A stretch of 64,000 bases of DNA from Prolixibacteraceae bacterium (GCA_019720755.1 CP081303.1:2542001-2606000), one strand, 5' to 3'. Shown: positions 1 through 9,595, counted from the first letter of the stretch. The notes: generated from the sequence alone by a model not told the origin. Made by a program: numbers and translations.

Positions 1-1761
1 AGAGGGGGGGCTATGTATCTCTCTATACGGGGTACTGGAAAAAATCATACCGAAGTTACATGGAATGGGATCCCTCTAAACTCGCCTCTATATGGAACGG
101 TAGATTTCTCTTTAATTCCCACACAGGTAGTAGACCAAGCCTCTATCTTCTTTGGAGGTAGCGCAACAAGTGAATCCAATAGCAATATTGGAGGAGCTGT
201 GACTCTACGTACCTTTCCCAATCTCAGTCAGACCTTTAGAGGCAAAGCTTCATTATCTATTGGTAGTTATGAGACATATAAAGCATCGACCGCTCTATAT
301 TATCCTATCAGCGAAAAACTTACTGCTTCTACAAAGCTATACTATAGTGCTTCACAAAATGACTTCACCTATACCAATACCTATAAGGTGGTTCCCAACG
401 AAACGGGAGATGGATGGGTCAACCCTACAGAAACCAATACAATGGGGGATTGGCTCACCACAGGAGGGCTACAAGAGTTTTTCTATAAATTCAATGAAAA
501 TACTCGGTTGAGTATTCACTACTGGGGACAATACAACAATCGATCCATTCCGATGATTGCGACTAGTGAGGCCAACGATACTGACTCTGATAAAGAGAAT
601 AGATCGATCACCACAAGTCATCGAAGCAGTATACAGCTCTACAGCTCTATTTGGGATTGGAATGTGAGCGTATCATCAGCATTTAGTCATGAAAAAAACC
701 ATTTTTGGTACAAAGACAATGCCACAGGATACAGCATGAATGACGACCAAAGTACACAGAAGAACACCTTTAACCAACTAAAGGCGTACAAAGAGATAAA
801 CGAAAAGCTCATCCTTCGGTTGGGGGCACAGGTCAACTATCTCACCATGAATACAGAAAATCTCATTCAATATCAGACACAAAAGAGTCATCGAGGACAA
901 CAGATACTCTCACTAAAATCGGATTATCAGATCGCAGATTTTATCCACACCTCTCTCTCGCTACAAAATCAATGGAATGAAGGCAAAAGTAGTGGGTTGA
1001 TTCCATTTTTTGGAACCAATATTTCTCTATTAGACCAAGAACGACTAGACCTTACAGCCAGTGTCAATAGAAACTATCGATTTCCTACCTTGAATGACCA
1101 GTATGCGATTCCTGGCGGGAATCCAGGCTTGAAAGAAGAGAGTGGTTGGGCCTATAGTATCGGAGGACAAAACACCCTTCACAAGGCGAAGTTCACCTTC
1201 CAAAATAGTCTCGAATACTATCACTCAGACATAGACAATTGGATTGAATGGAAGCCCTCGGATGCAGGTTATTGGACTCCTTCAAACAAAGAGAAAGTGA
1301 GATCGTATGGTTTTACAGTCAAACAGAATACCCGATGGAATGCTTCCAAGGAGCTACAGATAGACTTAGACCTGCACTACAACTACTCCAAGACTGTAAA
1401 TCGATCGACTCCAGTAAACACTTACGACGATTCGTACAACAAACAGTTGCCCTATACGCCTGTACATGTCTTGACAAGTTCTATTGGTGCCACTTATCGT
1501 CAATTTGAAAGTTCATTGCATTGGAGTATACAGAGCATGCAATATAGCACCTCTGACAATGACACCAATAACGATTATGGAACCATTGATGGTTATCACT
1601 TGGCAGATATCGACTTTAAATATCATCAAAAAATAAAAAATAAAGAGCCCATGACCTATACCCTATCGATATACAATCTTACAGACCAGACCTATGAGAG
1701 TGTAGTTGCACAACCTATGCCTGGAATTAATTTTCAATTTTCTATCCAATATCAATTTTAA
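1..1761 (+). CDS. TonB-dependent outer-membrane receptor, 5' partial (BtuB-like)
   Basis: The reading frame is open from the first base, so the gene begins upstream of the window and the ATG at 13 is internal. The visible part starts inside the plug domain (SIRGTGKNHTEVTWNGIPLN, then the GGAVTLRT element) and continues through a long series of amphipathic beta strands to a C-terminal Phe (QFSIQYQF), the usual end of an outer-membrane barrel. It would import a large substrate across the outer membrane using TonB energy. The BtuG-like lipoprotein gene starts 18 bases downstream, so the two are probably co-transcribed and form a receptor-lid pair. By analogy with Bacteroides BtuB-BtuG the cargo may be a corrinoid; that is inference, because TonB receptors of this size also carry siderophores and glycans. 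Confidence 0.9.
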   Translation, partial: RGGAMYLSIRGTGKNHTEVTWNGIPLNSPLYGTVDFSLIPTQVVDQASIFFGGSATSESNSNIGGAVTLRTFPNLSQTFRGKASLSIGSYETYKASTALYYPISEKLTASTKLYYSASQNDFTYTNTYKVVPNETGDGWVNPTETNTMGDWLTTGGLQEFFYKFNENTRLSIHYWGQYNNRSIPMIATSEANDTDSDKENRSITTSHRSSIQLYSSIWDWNVSVSSAFSHEKNHFWYKDNATGYSMNDDQSTQKNTFNQLKAYKEINEKLILRLGAQVNYLTMNTENLIQYQTQKSHRGQQILSLKSDYQIADFIHTSLSLQNQWNEGKSSGLIPFFGTNISLLDQERLDLTASVNRNYRFPTLNDQYAIPGGNPGLKEESGWAYSIGGQNTLHKAKFTFQNSLEYYHSDIDNWIEWKPSDAGYWTPSNKEKVRSYGFTVKQNTRWNASKELQIDLDLHYNYSKTVNRSTPVNTYDDSYNKQLPYTPVHVLTSSIGATYRQFESSLHWSIQSMQYSTSDNDTNNDYGTIDGYHLADIDFKYHQKIKNKEPMTYTLSIYNLTDQTYESVVAQPMPGINFQFSIQYQF

Positions 1762-1779
1762 AAAAATTCATTTAATTAT

Positions 1780-2898
1780 ATGAAAATAACTAGAATCTTA
1801 AGCGTATTGTTGTTATTGACAACATTGTTCGTATCCTGCAGCGAGGAAACAGAAAAGAAACCGAGTGTCCCAGGAAAATATAGTAATAGTGTTTATATCC
1901 TGAATGAAGGACCTTATGGCGATCCAACCGCTTCGTCTATCTCCGTATACAATCCTGTGGATCAAGAGGTGGAGAACCAGGTGTTCAAAACGGCCAATAA
2001 GGATATTGGATCGGATGGACTGATCCTAGGAAATCTTCCACAGTCGATGACACAAGAGGGAGAGTTGATCCATATTATTGTCAATGGGGACAATAAAATC
2101 TTCACTATAAACGGTAAAGATGCCCGTTATTATGGCAAGACGACAGGAGTAACCTCACCTAGATATATGGTAACCCTTCCAGATCACTCTGCTTTTGTAA
2201 CCAGTTTGGGTGTTACAGAATTGACGAAAGTAGACTTGGTACAAAAAGAGTTTGACGAGGGAAAAGTACTCGACAAGATAGATCTTACAAATCCAGACAT
2301 CACAAAAGTCAAACAACATACGACAGAACAGATCATTGCAACGGGAGACCAACTTTTCACCAATGCATGGAGTTACGATAACAAGATCTTGGTAATTGAC
2401 CCTAAAACAAGGATGTTGACAGACAGCATTACCGTAGGTATTCAGCCTCAATCGATCGCTTTAGACAAAAACAAGAAGTTGTGGGTGCTGTGTGATGGTA
2501 GTTGGAATGGAAACCCATATGCAACTCAGACAGCAGGCTCGATATATCGTATCGACACCAAGACCAACAAGGTGGAGTGGAGTTATCAGTTTCCAACAAT
2601 TGGAGCACAAAAGAAGAATTTGTGTATCAATGGATCTGGGGATACACTATACTTTATTAACAAAGATGTCTATCGTATAAAGATTGATCAGACAGAACCA
2701 GAGAAGGTGATTGAAGCCAAAGCAGGTCAGACTTTTTATGGGATGGGTATAGATCCAAAGAATGGCGATATCTATATCGGAGATGCTATAGATTATGCAC
2801 AAGATGGAATGGTATATAGATATAACAAGAATCTAGAGAGTGTAGATAATTTTAAAGTTGGAATTCTTCCAAACTCCTTCCTTTTCTATTATAACTAG
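1780..2898 (+). CDS. BtuG-like beta-propeller surface lipoprotein (DUF5074/YncE type)
   Basis: This 372-residue protein has a lipoprotein signal peptide with the acylated Cys at residue 20. The residues after it (SEETEKK) are acidic, as in the Bacteroidetes lipoprotein export signal, so it is probably on the cell surface. The mature part opens with the VYILNEGPYGDPTASSISVY segment typical of DUF5074/YncE-like propellers and carries repeated short blades (ITVGIQPQSIALDKNKKLWV, GIDPKNGDIYIGDA). Bacteroides BtuG proteins are seven-bladed propellers of this kind that bind cobalamin and sit over BtuB. The receptor gene lies immediately upstream. The propeller call is firm; corrinoid as ligand is inferred from family and context. 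A bidirectional terminator follows. Confidence 0.8.
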   Translation: MKITRILSVLLLLTTLFVSCSEETEKKPSVPGKYSNSVYILNEGPYGDPTASSISVYNPVDQEVENQVFKTANKDIGSDGLILGNLPQSMTQEGELIHIIVNGDNKIFTINGKDARYYGKTTGVTSPRYMVTLPDHSAFVTSLGVTELTKVDLVQKEFDEGKVLDKIDLTNPDITKVKQHTTEQIIATGDQLFTNAWSYDNKILVIDPKTRMLTDSITVGIQPQSIALDKNKKLWVLCDGSWNGNPYATQTAGSIYRIDTKTNKVEWSYQFPTIGAQKKNLCINGSGDTLYFINKDVYRIKIDQTEPEKVIEAKAGQTFYGMGIDPKNGDIYIGDAIDYAQDGMVYRYNKNLESVDNFKVGILPNSFLFYYN

Positions 2899-2901
2899 AC
2901 A

Positions 2902-2941
2902 AAAAATGGGATAGAACAAACTTTGTTTCTATCCCATTTTT
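2902..2941. terminator. Bidirectional terminator between the BtuG-like gene and udk
   Basis: Inverted repeat with arms AAAATGGGATAGA and TCTATCCCATTTT. A-rich and T-rich flanks on either side let it end transcription from both convergent genes. Confidence 0.85.
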
Positions 2942-2953
2942 CATATACTATTC

Positions 2954-3562
2954 TTAATATAAGTTCTTTTGAATGAATTGGGTTAAGATATCAATGGCTA
3001 CATGGTTTTGTCCTCCTGATGGAACAATGATATCTGCATATCGTTTCGTAGGTTCGATAAATTGAATGTGACTAGGTCTTACGGTATCTTCGTAACGAAC
3101 TAGTACCTGCTCTACACTACGACCTCTCTCGACAATATCCCTTAGTATCACTCGAGATAGACGCACATCAGACTCACAATCGACAAATACTTTAATGTCC
3201 ATTACATCTCTCAACTTCTCTACACCCAAACAGAGTATTCCTTCCACAATCACCACATTGTGAGGCTGTACGGGAATGGTCTCATCCGATCGAGTACAAG
3301 AGAGATAAGAGTAGATAGGTTGTCCCACTTCTTCTCCCCTACGAAGTTGTTCAATATGGTCAATAAGTAGATCCCATTCAATTGCATCTGGATGGTCAAA
3401 ATTAATTTTCTGACGATCCTCTAACTTCATATCACCATTGTCTTTGTAATATGAATCTTGGGCTAAAACACTCACTTGGGCATCCGAAAGATTCTCGATA
3501 ATGCGTCTTACAACGGTACTTTTCCCCGATCCTGTTCCTCCAGCAATTCCTATAACTATCAT
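2954..3562 (-). CDS. udk: Uridine kinase
   Basis: Uridine/cytidine kinase of the pyrimidine salvage pathway, phosphorylating uridine to UMP. From the chosen start the protein is 202 residues, the normal length. The P-loop GGTGSGKS lies at residues 8-15, followed by the QDSYYKD and FDHPDAIEWDLL segments, the VEGILCL strand and the VRLSRVILRDIVERGRS lid region of the family. The frame extends upstream to an ATG at 3613, but those 17 extra residues (NNEWSYLNDVYKS) are not family-like, so the ATG at 3562 directly before IVIGIAGG is preferred. It is convergent with the BtuG-like gene and appears to be a single-gene unit. Confidence 0.93.
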   Translation of the reverse strand: MIVIGIAGGTGSGKSTVVRRIIENLSDAQVSVLAQDSYYKDNGDMKLEDRQKINFDHPDAIEWDLLIDHIEQLRRGEEVGQPIYSYLSCTRSDETIPVQPHNVVIVEGILCLGVEKLRDVMDIKVFVDCESDVRLSRVILRDIVERGRSVEQVLVRYEDTVRPSHIQFIEPTKRYADIIVPSGGQNHVAIDILTQFIQKNLY

Positions 3563-4083
3563 ACTTTTATATACATCATTTAGATAAGACCACTCATTAT
3601 TAGGTTGCTTCAAAAATAGTAATTTAAATTAACACTATAAGGAGATTGACCATTTAATGCGAAAGTCTCATTCATAAAAAAAAGGATTCAAAGTGTAGTT
3701 TTGGACGGTCTATTGGGGATTTATGAGAGTCATTATGGAATGAGTATCAAAGAGGAGAGGTAGAAATGGATGCAGATAGAGATAGTACAGGAGTAGATAA
3801 ATATTATTACTATAATTGATTTTTCTTCGTACATATAAATGTGCCTACTGTAATATCAATTCCCATGATGACAATCCTTTGACAAAAAAGATGAAAGCTT
3901 TTTTCTCTCAAACATTGGCAAATAAATACAAGGGGGCTAATGAGAGTGAGAGAATTACTATCTATTTCTATTCGATTGTTACACTCCTTCTATTTCCCCT
4001 AAAAATTACGACATCATCATTCCAATCGAAAACGGTAGAGAAAAGGCACTTCCTTATCTAAAGACGACTGCAATACATTTATA
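3563..4083. other. Intergenic region without a convincing gene
   Basis: About 520 bases between udk and the glycosyltransferase. An 81-codon open frame at 3816-4061 has no recognisable features. A different short frame ending at 4087 reads as plausible decayed coding sequence (segment YDIIIPIENGREKALPYLKT) but has no start; it may be the tail of a lost gene. The string GTAGAGAAAAG-CAC near 4037 recurs imperfectly near 18830. Confidence 0.4.
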
Positions 4084-5355
4084 CTAGACCTGAATTGAAT
4101 CCTTTCGTAGTAGTGCAAGGACTGACTTCGAGAATTCGTGCCAAGAATAACGATTAGTTGCTACTACACAACGCTTTTGCATGGTATTATAATCACTCTC
4201 TTTCATCATGACAATACGCGTCATACACGCAGCAAGATCAGAAGGATTCATTGGACAAAGCAAGCCTGTTAAACCATCTTCTACAATCTCCGAGGAGGCA
4301 CTCATTTCGCTTTTATATGCGATAACAGGTAAACTAGAAGCCAAAGACTCTGTTACAGTCTGTCCAAAAGGTTCAAATCGAGAAGTCATCAAGAAGCAAT
4401 CAGAAGCAGCATAAAACATTTCAGGTTTATCGGTAGCCTCACAAATCTCAAAACAGTTGTTCACCTCTTTATCTTGTATCAGACGAATCAAGGCAGCCTT
4501 TTCTGGTCCCGAGCCGACAATAAGAATTTTTATCTTGTGTTTTATCAATTCAGGCAAAAGAGAAACCGCCTCCACAACATCATGATACTGTTTTTGTGGA
4601 ACCATTCTTCCCATACATAGAAACACAAAATTAGGATCCAAAAATAATGAGGAACGCAGGCTTTTACGGATATTCAACGATCGATGATAACGGGCATGAT
4701 CGACACCAGGAAGCAACATGCTAACTTTATGATTGGAAGCCACTTTTATGACTTGGCGGAACATTGTATCACTAAAAACGACCAGTTGTGGGACTTTTTT
4801 AATCGCAATATTTTGAATGATAATATGCTGAGAGATCATTCCAAAACGAACGATATAGGCTCGAAACCGCTCCTTTAACGAGGCAACGCTACTCACCTCG
4901 GTATCAATTTGTGATGCCAAGCTAGGAACAACATATACCACTTTACGTACCCCATAAAGTAGAAATCCGACAGCCATAATATGGTTGCGGCATATCACCT
5001 CTTGATTTCGATCAAAATGATCTTTATATAAAGCACGCAATAGAGATAAGATCAAGCATATTGGGGTAAATATAGAGAACCAGATGGGAGGATGATAAAA
5101 ACGCTTAATCTGAACACCATCTTCAAAACCACTTTTCGCTCGTTTTCCAGAAGGAGTTCTGTCGGAAGTCCAAATCACCACCTTCTCGTCCATACTTTTT
5201 AATGCCTGAGAGATATAATACAATGAACTCTCCACCCCACCTACAAATGGTTTATAATAGAGACTACATACCACCACTGGGGGGGTTAAATTAGGATCCA
5301 TTTTGTCTAATATTAAAATAAAAAGTAGAAATATACCTCCTTTAACAGTATACAA
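4084..5355 (-). CDS. Glycosyltransferase family 4 (GT-B) protein
   Basis: A 423-residue cytoplasmic GT-B enzyme that would transfer a sugar from an activated nucleotide donor to an unknown acceptor. The N-terminal acceptor half has the glycine-rich loop YYKPFVGGVESSLYYIS. The C-terminal donor half has FLCMGRMVPQKQYHDVVEAV, LIVGSGPEKAAL and the EPFGQTVTESLASSLPVIA motif with the GT4 E-x7-E pair, followed by the typical IVEDGLTGLL nucleotide-sugar loop. The start is uncertain: an ATG at 5301 (MDPNLTPPVVV) gives 405 residues and fits the family better, whereas the upstream 18 residues are hydrophobic and come from AT-rich DNA containing an AAAGGAGG string. No other polysaccharide genes are adjacent, so the product is unknown. 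Confidence 0.85.
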   Translation of the reverse strand: MYTVKGGIFLLFILILDKMDPNLTPPVVVCSLYYKPFVGGVESSLYYISQALKSMDEKVVIWTSDRTPSGKRAKSGFEDGVQIKRFYHPPIWFSIFTPICLILSLLRALYKDHFDRNQEVICRNHIMAVGFLLYGVRKVVYVVPSLASQIDTEVSSVASLKERFRAYIVRFGMISQHIIIQNIAIKKVPQLVVFSDTMFRQVIKVASNHKVSMLLPGVDHARYHRSLNIRKSLRSSLFLDPNFVFLCMGRMVPQKQYHDVVEAVSLLPELIKHKIKILIVGSGPEKAALIRLIQDKEVNNCFEICEATDKPEMFYAASDCFLMTSRFEPFGQTVTESLASSLPVIAYKSEMSASSEIVEDGLTGLLCPMNPSDLAACMTRIVMMKESDYNTMQKRCVVATNRYSWHEFSKSVLALLRKDSIQV

Positions 5356-5686
5356 ACTTGAAACGATAAAATAACTCGAATATTATTAGAGAATCATAAG
5401 AGTATACATCAACAAGATAATTATTATTCATTAAGGACAAAAGCGCTTATTTAGTAATAAGGATGAACAGAACACTACTACAAAATTCTTTTTTAGACTA
5501 ACGACATTAATTAATAGAATAACGAGAGAGTAAGAGAGGGAGATAACACAGCCAAGACATTGGTTTGCTATTCAACACATATTAATACAAACAGATTAAT
5601 AACGCCCAAAAGAGAAGAAGTAAATTTACTATTTATTGGGAGATGATAAGGCTATAGAATACCATTTTTTAAATTATTTGCAAAAA
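5356..5686. other. Intergenic region, no gene seen
   Basis: AT-rich stretch upstream of the glycosyltransferase. I see no open frame with coding character, no RNA gene and no clear promoter box. Confidence 0.4.
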
Positions 5687-5733
5687 AAAGGCTTAATACA
5701 TCAAAGAAATCTCTTCGCTGTAATAAGCCTTTA
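5687..5733 (-). terminator. Rho-independent terminator of the HIRAN-like gene
   Basis: Read on the minus strand, AAGGCTTATTAC pairs with GTATTAAGCCTT around a loop of about 23 bases, followed by a run of T. It lies about 40 bases beyond the stop codon at 5773. Confidence 0.7.
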
Positions 5734-5772
5734 CAATTTTTAAATATTATCTGGTATATATAAAAACAAAAG

Positions 5773-6333
5773 TTAACCCATTGAGATAACAGATATCGAT
5801 ATTCGAGGTTTGCCATCTAACAAACCATCATATTTACCAATAAGTTGAATCTCACTCTTTTTTAAAGGATCCAACCAACCTTTTTCTGTTACCACTTTAC
5901 GTGGGAGATATCCTATAAAGCGGTACTGGTTGTCATAAACACCAATCACATCTTTCCCAAAACGTTCTTCTGTGTCAATCTTAATAATGAGAGGAGTATT
6001 ACTGTGAACAGTTTTCAAATACCTTAAACGATGGTCTGCCATATTGACCACCATAAAATACTGTTCGATCACTGTGGATTGATTCTTTTCATTGTGGTAT
6101 GTTTCGACAACCGCATTCCAATCATGAATAAAGAGGCTATCGGCCGCAACAATTTTCTGAAAAATACTAGAAGGGTGGCCCAGATTATATAGATTCACTT
6201 TTTCAGTAAACAGTTTCTTTTGTTTCACCTTCTTGAGGTATTTCTTGTATAAAATAGCAGTAACTACCAATACTATCACCACAATAGATATTATTATGTA
6301 GTGAGATGAGGATAATTGAGATGAGTAGTTCAT
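5773..6333 (-). CDS. Membrane-anchored protein with C-terminal HIRAN-like motif
   Basis: This 186-residue protein has a single strongly hydrophobic segment at residues 12-28 (IIISIVVIVLVVTAILY) followed by a basic stretch (KKYLKKVKQKK), predicting an N-in membrane anchor. After a middle region of about 90 residues, the C-terminal part reads VIGVYDNQYRFIGYLPRKV; the order of a small-molecule-like strand and GYLPR resembles the HIRAN domain, a DNA-end-binding module usually fused to helicases or nucleases. Here it is alone and apparently facing the cytoplasm. HIRAN is suggested only by this short motif; the function is unknown. The gene is a monocistron ending at its own terminator. Confidence 0.7.
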   Translation of the reverse strand: MNYSSQLSSSHYIIISIVVIVLVVTAILYKKYLKKVKQKKLFTEKVNLYNLGHPSSIFQKIVAADSLFIHDWNAVVETYHNEKNQSTVIEQYFMVVNMADHRLRYLKTVHSNTPLIIKIDTEERFGKDVIGVYDNQYRFIGYLPRKVVTEKGWLDPLKKSEIQLIGKYDGLLDGKPRISISVISMG

Positions 6334-6649
6334 TTAAAATGATAATTTTTGTTCTGGTTGTTCAGTAAAACACCATTTATTAATAAAAGGTGCTAGTTAA
6401 AATAAGTGCTCTCCCCTTTATTAATTAAAAGTGGTTAACATTATTTAAAACAAAGTCAAATTAATTTTGTTCATCGAATAATTAAGAAAAGGATAAATAG
6501 AACTCAATTAATATCAACTCTATAGGCTATATTCAGATATTTGTTGATATTATCATTCACAGTTATCTCATCGATGGACTAATACAACCATTTCAAAATT
6601 CTAAGTATTACTAACTCAATTAGCATTCTGAACTGTAAACCCAGGTATT
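6334..6649. other. Intergenic region upstream of the IS66 element
   Basis: AT-rich spacer between the HIRAN-like gene and the left end of the IS66 element. I see no gene. The eight bases abutting the element do not match those on its right side. Confidence 0.4.
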
Positions 6650-6661
6650 GTAACTACTCAG
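6650..6661 (+). repeat. IS66 left terminal inverted repeat
   Basis: GTAACTACTCAG, the exact reverse complement of the right end at 9737-9748. Confidence 0.88.
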
Positions 6662-6731
6662 CTTCATTTATAGTTTAGCCTCCATTCGCTAAAGAATGGA
6701 GGTTCAGAAAATATATAATGTGTAAATTATT

Positions 6732-7086
6732 TTATTGCCAACTGACCTTAAGATTGTTTTGAGATAACCAATGAGCAATCATTCTCACTACACTCTTTCC
6801 TTGTTTTTTAAGTGTATCAACAATAGAGCGTAACATGGCATACCTTTGGGCTCCTTCTTTTGTTCGATAACCTGCAGATACTTTTTGTTTTATTTTAATA
6901 TTACGTATTGACCTTTCGGATGCATTGTTGTCAAAAGGAACTTCGTAATACTCTAAGAAAGTAAACACACTATCAATCCTTTTAATTAATCGACTCCGTA
7001 ATGTCTTGATCTCATCTAGCTGATCGTCATACTCGTCATTTTTCAACAGTAATAAAAGCTGTTCTTTAAATATTGATTTTTCTTTT
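6732..7086 (-). pseudogene. IS66 transposase, C-terminal fragment
   Basis: This is the 3' part of the transposase split by the nested element. It carries the last catalytic acidic residue in the family motif DNNASERSIRNIKIKQK, followed by the usual GYRTKEGAQRYAML helix. A TTG at 7046 can be read as a start, but the frame runs on upstream without a stop to the insertion point. Joined to 8523-9595 it restores a continuous 475-residue frame (NNQYPL|KEKSIFKEQ), so the break is due solely to the insertion. As it stands the fragment lacks the zinc-binding and first two catalytic segments and should be inactive. Confidence 0.88.
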
Positions 7087-7100
7087 AAAGGATATTGGTT
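7087..7100 (+). repeat. Target-site duplication, left copy
   Basis: AAAGGATATTGGTT, identical to 8523-8536 on the other side of the IS4-type element. Confidence 0.9.
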
Positions 7101-8522
7101 GACTACCTCCCGAAAAAAGTTGTATTATTACTGCAAGTATCTGACATTCACAATATAATATATGTGTAAAAACGAGGAAAGCTAGATTAAAAATGTTATT
7201 TTAAGTGTGAAAACATAATCATTTAAAACCTAGCTCATGAACAAGATACTTACAAAACAAATACAGAACAAGCTAAGTCTATATTTTTGTAAATTAAATA
7301 GTCATTTAACCAAACCAGAATTACGTTGTACACGTGAGATAACAACAGGTATTCTTAAGACAGGGTCTGTTATTATCAATCAAATAGCAACAGCTATAGG
7401 TGATTCTATAGACAAACAACAAACGACCAAAAGGCTTCGAAATCATTACAATAAAAAAGGTTTCTTTTTAAAACTTCTTAGAGGCCATATGGATTGTGTG
7501 TCAGATACAATTCATGAAGGAGACTACATTCTATTTGATGGATCAGATATTCAAAAGAAATATGCTAAGACCATGGAAGGTCTGGATTTTGTAAAAGATG
7601 GAGATGAGAAAAATAAGGTTGGATTAGGTTATTGGCTTATGAATGTTGTACATATTGATAAGGCCAATAAGATGACACCTTTGTATAATAAGCTGTACAG
7701 TTTCGATCATGGAGCCAAGAGTGAAAATAATGAAGCAATCGAAGCATTAAAAGAAGTAGATAATGCTATTTCAAAGAATGTAACTTGTGTGTTTGATCGA
7801 GGATTTGATCGTCAGATTATTAAGGATTATGTTGTTAGTCAACAAAATAACTTCATAATCAGATTGAAAAAGAATACCAAATTAATATACAAAGGCAAAG
7901 AAACTACTGTATCTACAATTGGGAAAAAGATTCCATTCTTCATGGAATTAACTGCCAATAAAAGAGGCAAAAACAAAAGTAAAAAGATAAACTTTGAGTG
8001 TGGTGCTGTTAAGGTTAAATATAGAATAAAGCAGAGGGAATTTGAGCTATGGCTTGTTGCTACAAAACGCAAATCAGGAGGGAAATGTTGGTTATTAACC
8101 AACTCACCTAAGCATACAATAACAGAAGTTATTAGTGAAGCTTTTCAAGCATATGGCTTTCGTTGGAAAATAGAAGAATACCATAGACATATCAAATCAA
8201 GCTATGATTTAGAGAATATACAAATAAAGAAGTTTGATGGACTGCAATGCATGTTGGCAATTTTAACCATTGCAATGGGAATCCTTTATAACACATTAGA
8301 GTCCATGCATCTAAGGTTGTTGCTAGATAGCAAAATTAAGATACTTGATAAAAACAAGGTATCTGAACTCAGAAATTTTATCTATTATAAGATAAGTACG
8401 ATAATTAAAATTTTATTGGCAAATGTTTACACAAAACATATAATACAGAGTAAACAGACACAAGTAGACGTAGGACAAATGAGACTCAATCTAGATTTCT
8501 GACTAAAAAACGGGAGGTAGCC
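7101..8522 (+). mobile_element. IS4-type insertion sequence nested in the IS66 transposase gene
   Basis: A 1,422-bp element with terminal inverted repeats GACTACCTCCCG (left) and CGGGAGGTAGCC (right), matching at 11 of 12 positions. It is flanked by a perfect 14-bp direct duplication, slightly longer than the 9-13 bp usual for IS4 relatives. It carries one transposase gene in the opposite orientation to the host IS66 gene. Perfect duplication and an otherwise intact host frame indicate a recent insertion. Confidence 0.92.
7237..8502 (+). CDS. IS4-family DDE transposase
   Basis: A 421-residue transposase of the DDE/RNase H-like fold with no frameshift or internal stop. The catalytic triad is visible as D101 in ILFDGSD, D187 in CVFDRGFD and a Glu at 313/314 in FRWKIEEYHRHIK, which corresponds to the YREK region of IS4-type enzymes. 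The stop codon lies 20 bases inside the right inverted repeat end. The exact IS4 subgroup (IS4, IS231 or ISPepr1-like) cannot be decided by eye. The element looks complete and potentially mobile. Confidence 0.9.
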   Translation: MNKILTKQIQNKLSLYFCKLNSHLTKPELRCTREITTGILKTGSVIINQIATAIGDSIDKQQTTKRLRNHYNKKGFFLKLLRGHMDCVSDTIHEGDYILFDGSDIQKKYAKTMEGLDFVKDGDEKNKVGLGYWLMNVVHIDKANKMTPLYNKLYSFDHGAKSENNEAIEALKEVDNAISKNVTCVFDRGFDRQIIKDYVVSQQNNFIIRLKKNTKLIYKGKETTVSTIGKKIPFFMELTANKRGKNKSKKINFECGAVKVKYRIKQREFELWLVATKRKSGGKCWLLTNSPKHTITEVISEAFQAYGFRWKIEEYHRHIKSSYDLENIQIKKFDGLQCMLAILTIAMGILYNTLESMHLRLLLDSKIKILDKNKVSELRNFIYYKISTIIKILLANVYTKHIIQSKQTQVDVGQMRLNLDF

Positions 8523-8536
8523 AAAGGATATTGGTT
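8523..8536 (+). repeat. Target-site duplication, right copy
   Basis: AAAGGATATTGGTT, identical to 7087-7100. Confidence 0.9.
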
Positions 8537-9595
8537 ATTGGCTGATTCTCTCTTTAATTTCATGGCTTTATAGAATATATTCAAAATATCCTCTGCCCAA
8601 CTGTTATTCGTTTGTTGTTTAATGTAGATTAATTCTCGTTGTAAATGTGCTAAACATAGTTGATAATGTTTGGCTGGAGTTTTTAATTGTGAAGCATAAC
8701 AGTCACTGACTAAGGTCGCATTAATAAATCCTTTTTTAAAATTTTCTACAACAACTTTATACCCTCTAGACTTATTGGCTGTAATGAATGTTACCTCATG
8801 ATTTTGCCATACCCACATCCATCCTTTGCCTCCATTGATCTTGCAACCTGTTTCGTCTGAACCAACTACACTGGATTTGGATATCGATTCACGAAGTGAT
8901 TCATATAAAGGAGTCATCACCTCTTGGGCTTTATTTAAAATATTAGTAATAGTCCCATCTCCAATTTTAAATGATGTTATCTCTTCCACTAGTGAACCAA
9001 TACGGTTTAAAGGGATATAATGTTCAACATACAAGCTTACAATTAGTGATCGTAAATGAGAACCGTATTGGACAGGTGCTTTTATATTCGAGGGCATAGA
9101 ACCTTTGTGTAGTTGACCACAACTGCATCTATTTTCATAAAGACGATGCTCAGTACAGATTTGTTCAAGAACAGGTGGTATGTCAAAAACCTGACGTTTG
9201 CATAACAAGCTAGCGTCTTCTTGATTTAATGTATTACCACACTGACACGTCGATGGAGGATAATATGACTCTATGCTTGTTGGGAAATCACTCTGTTGTA
9301 ATGTCGATCCTTTATGTTTGGGTTGACCTTCGGGTTTCCTAGTGGATTTATTTCGAAGTGATTGATTTTTCTTTACTGTATGTAAATCTCTTGAAGGTGG
9401 AAAACTACTATTACTACTGTTTTTATGATTACGCGATAGTTTATCTTCTAGATCCTTTACTTTTTCATGAAGCATAGTATTCTCTTGTGACAAAGCTTGA
9501 ACTCGTGACATCACTCTGTCTAGCTCTTTCAGTAATGTCTCAACCTGCTTCTTTAAAGCTCTATTTTCTTCTTCTAAACAATCAATTGTTCTCAT
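8523..9595 (-). pseudogene. IS66 transposase, N-terminal fragment
   Basis: The 5' part of the IS66 TnpC-type transposase. From the ATG at 9595 it shows an N-terminal leucine-zipper-like coiled coil (about residues 5-58), the NHKNSSNSSFPPSRD linker typical of IS66, a zinc-binding segment with paired cysteines (CQCGN and CSCGQ), then the first two catalytic residues in VVGSDETGCKI and LVSDCYASQ. The frame reads through the junction into the IS4 end and stops at 8486, adding foreign residues. The final catalytic Glu is on the separated fragment 6732-7086, so this copy is disrupted. Confidence 0.9.

Noticed and set aside
3816-4061. 81-codon plus-strand frame
   Set aside because: No ribosome-binding site, no motif, low-complexity; a different frame over its end looks more protein-like, so this one is probably chance.
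4030-4087. Shared element with 18820-18870
   Set aside because: Both stretches contain GTAGAGAAAAG-CAC and TTATCTA words and REK..YL residues in one frame, but the match is short and gapped, so chance cannot be excluded.
5301-5348. AAAGGAGG as ribosome-binding site for the glycosyltransferase
   Set aside because: No ATG, GTG or TTG occurs at a usual distance in frame; the next ATG is 34 bases away, so the string is probably coincidental.
6732-7046. Separate gene starting with TTG
   Set aside because: The frame continues upstream to the IS4 insertion point and fuses in frame to the rest of the IS66 transposase, so it is a fragment and not a gene.
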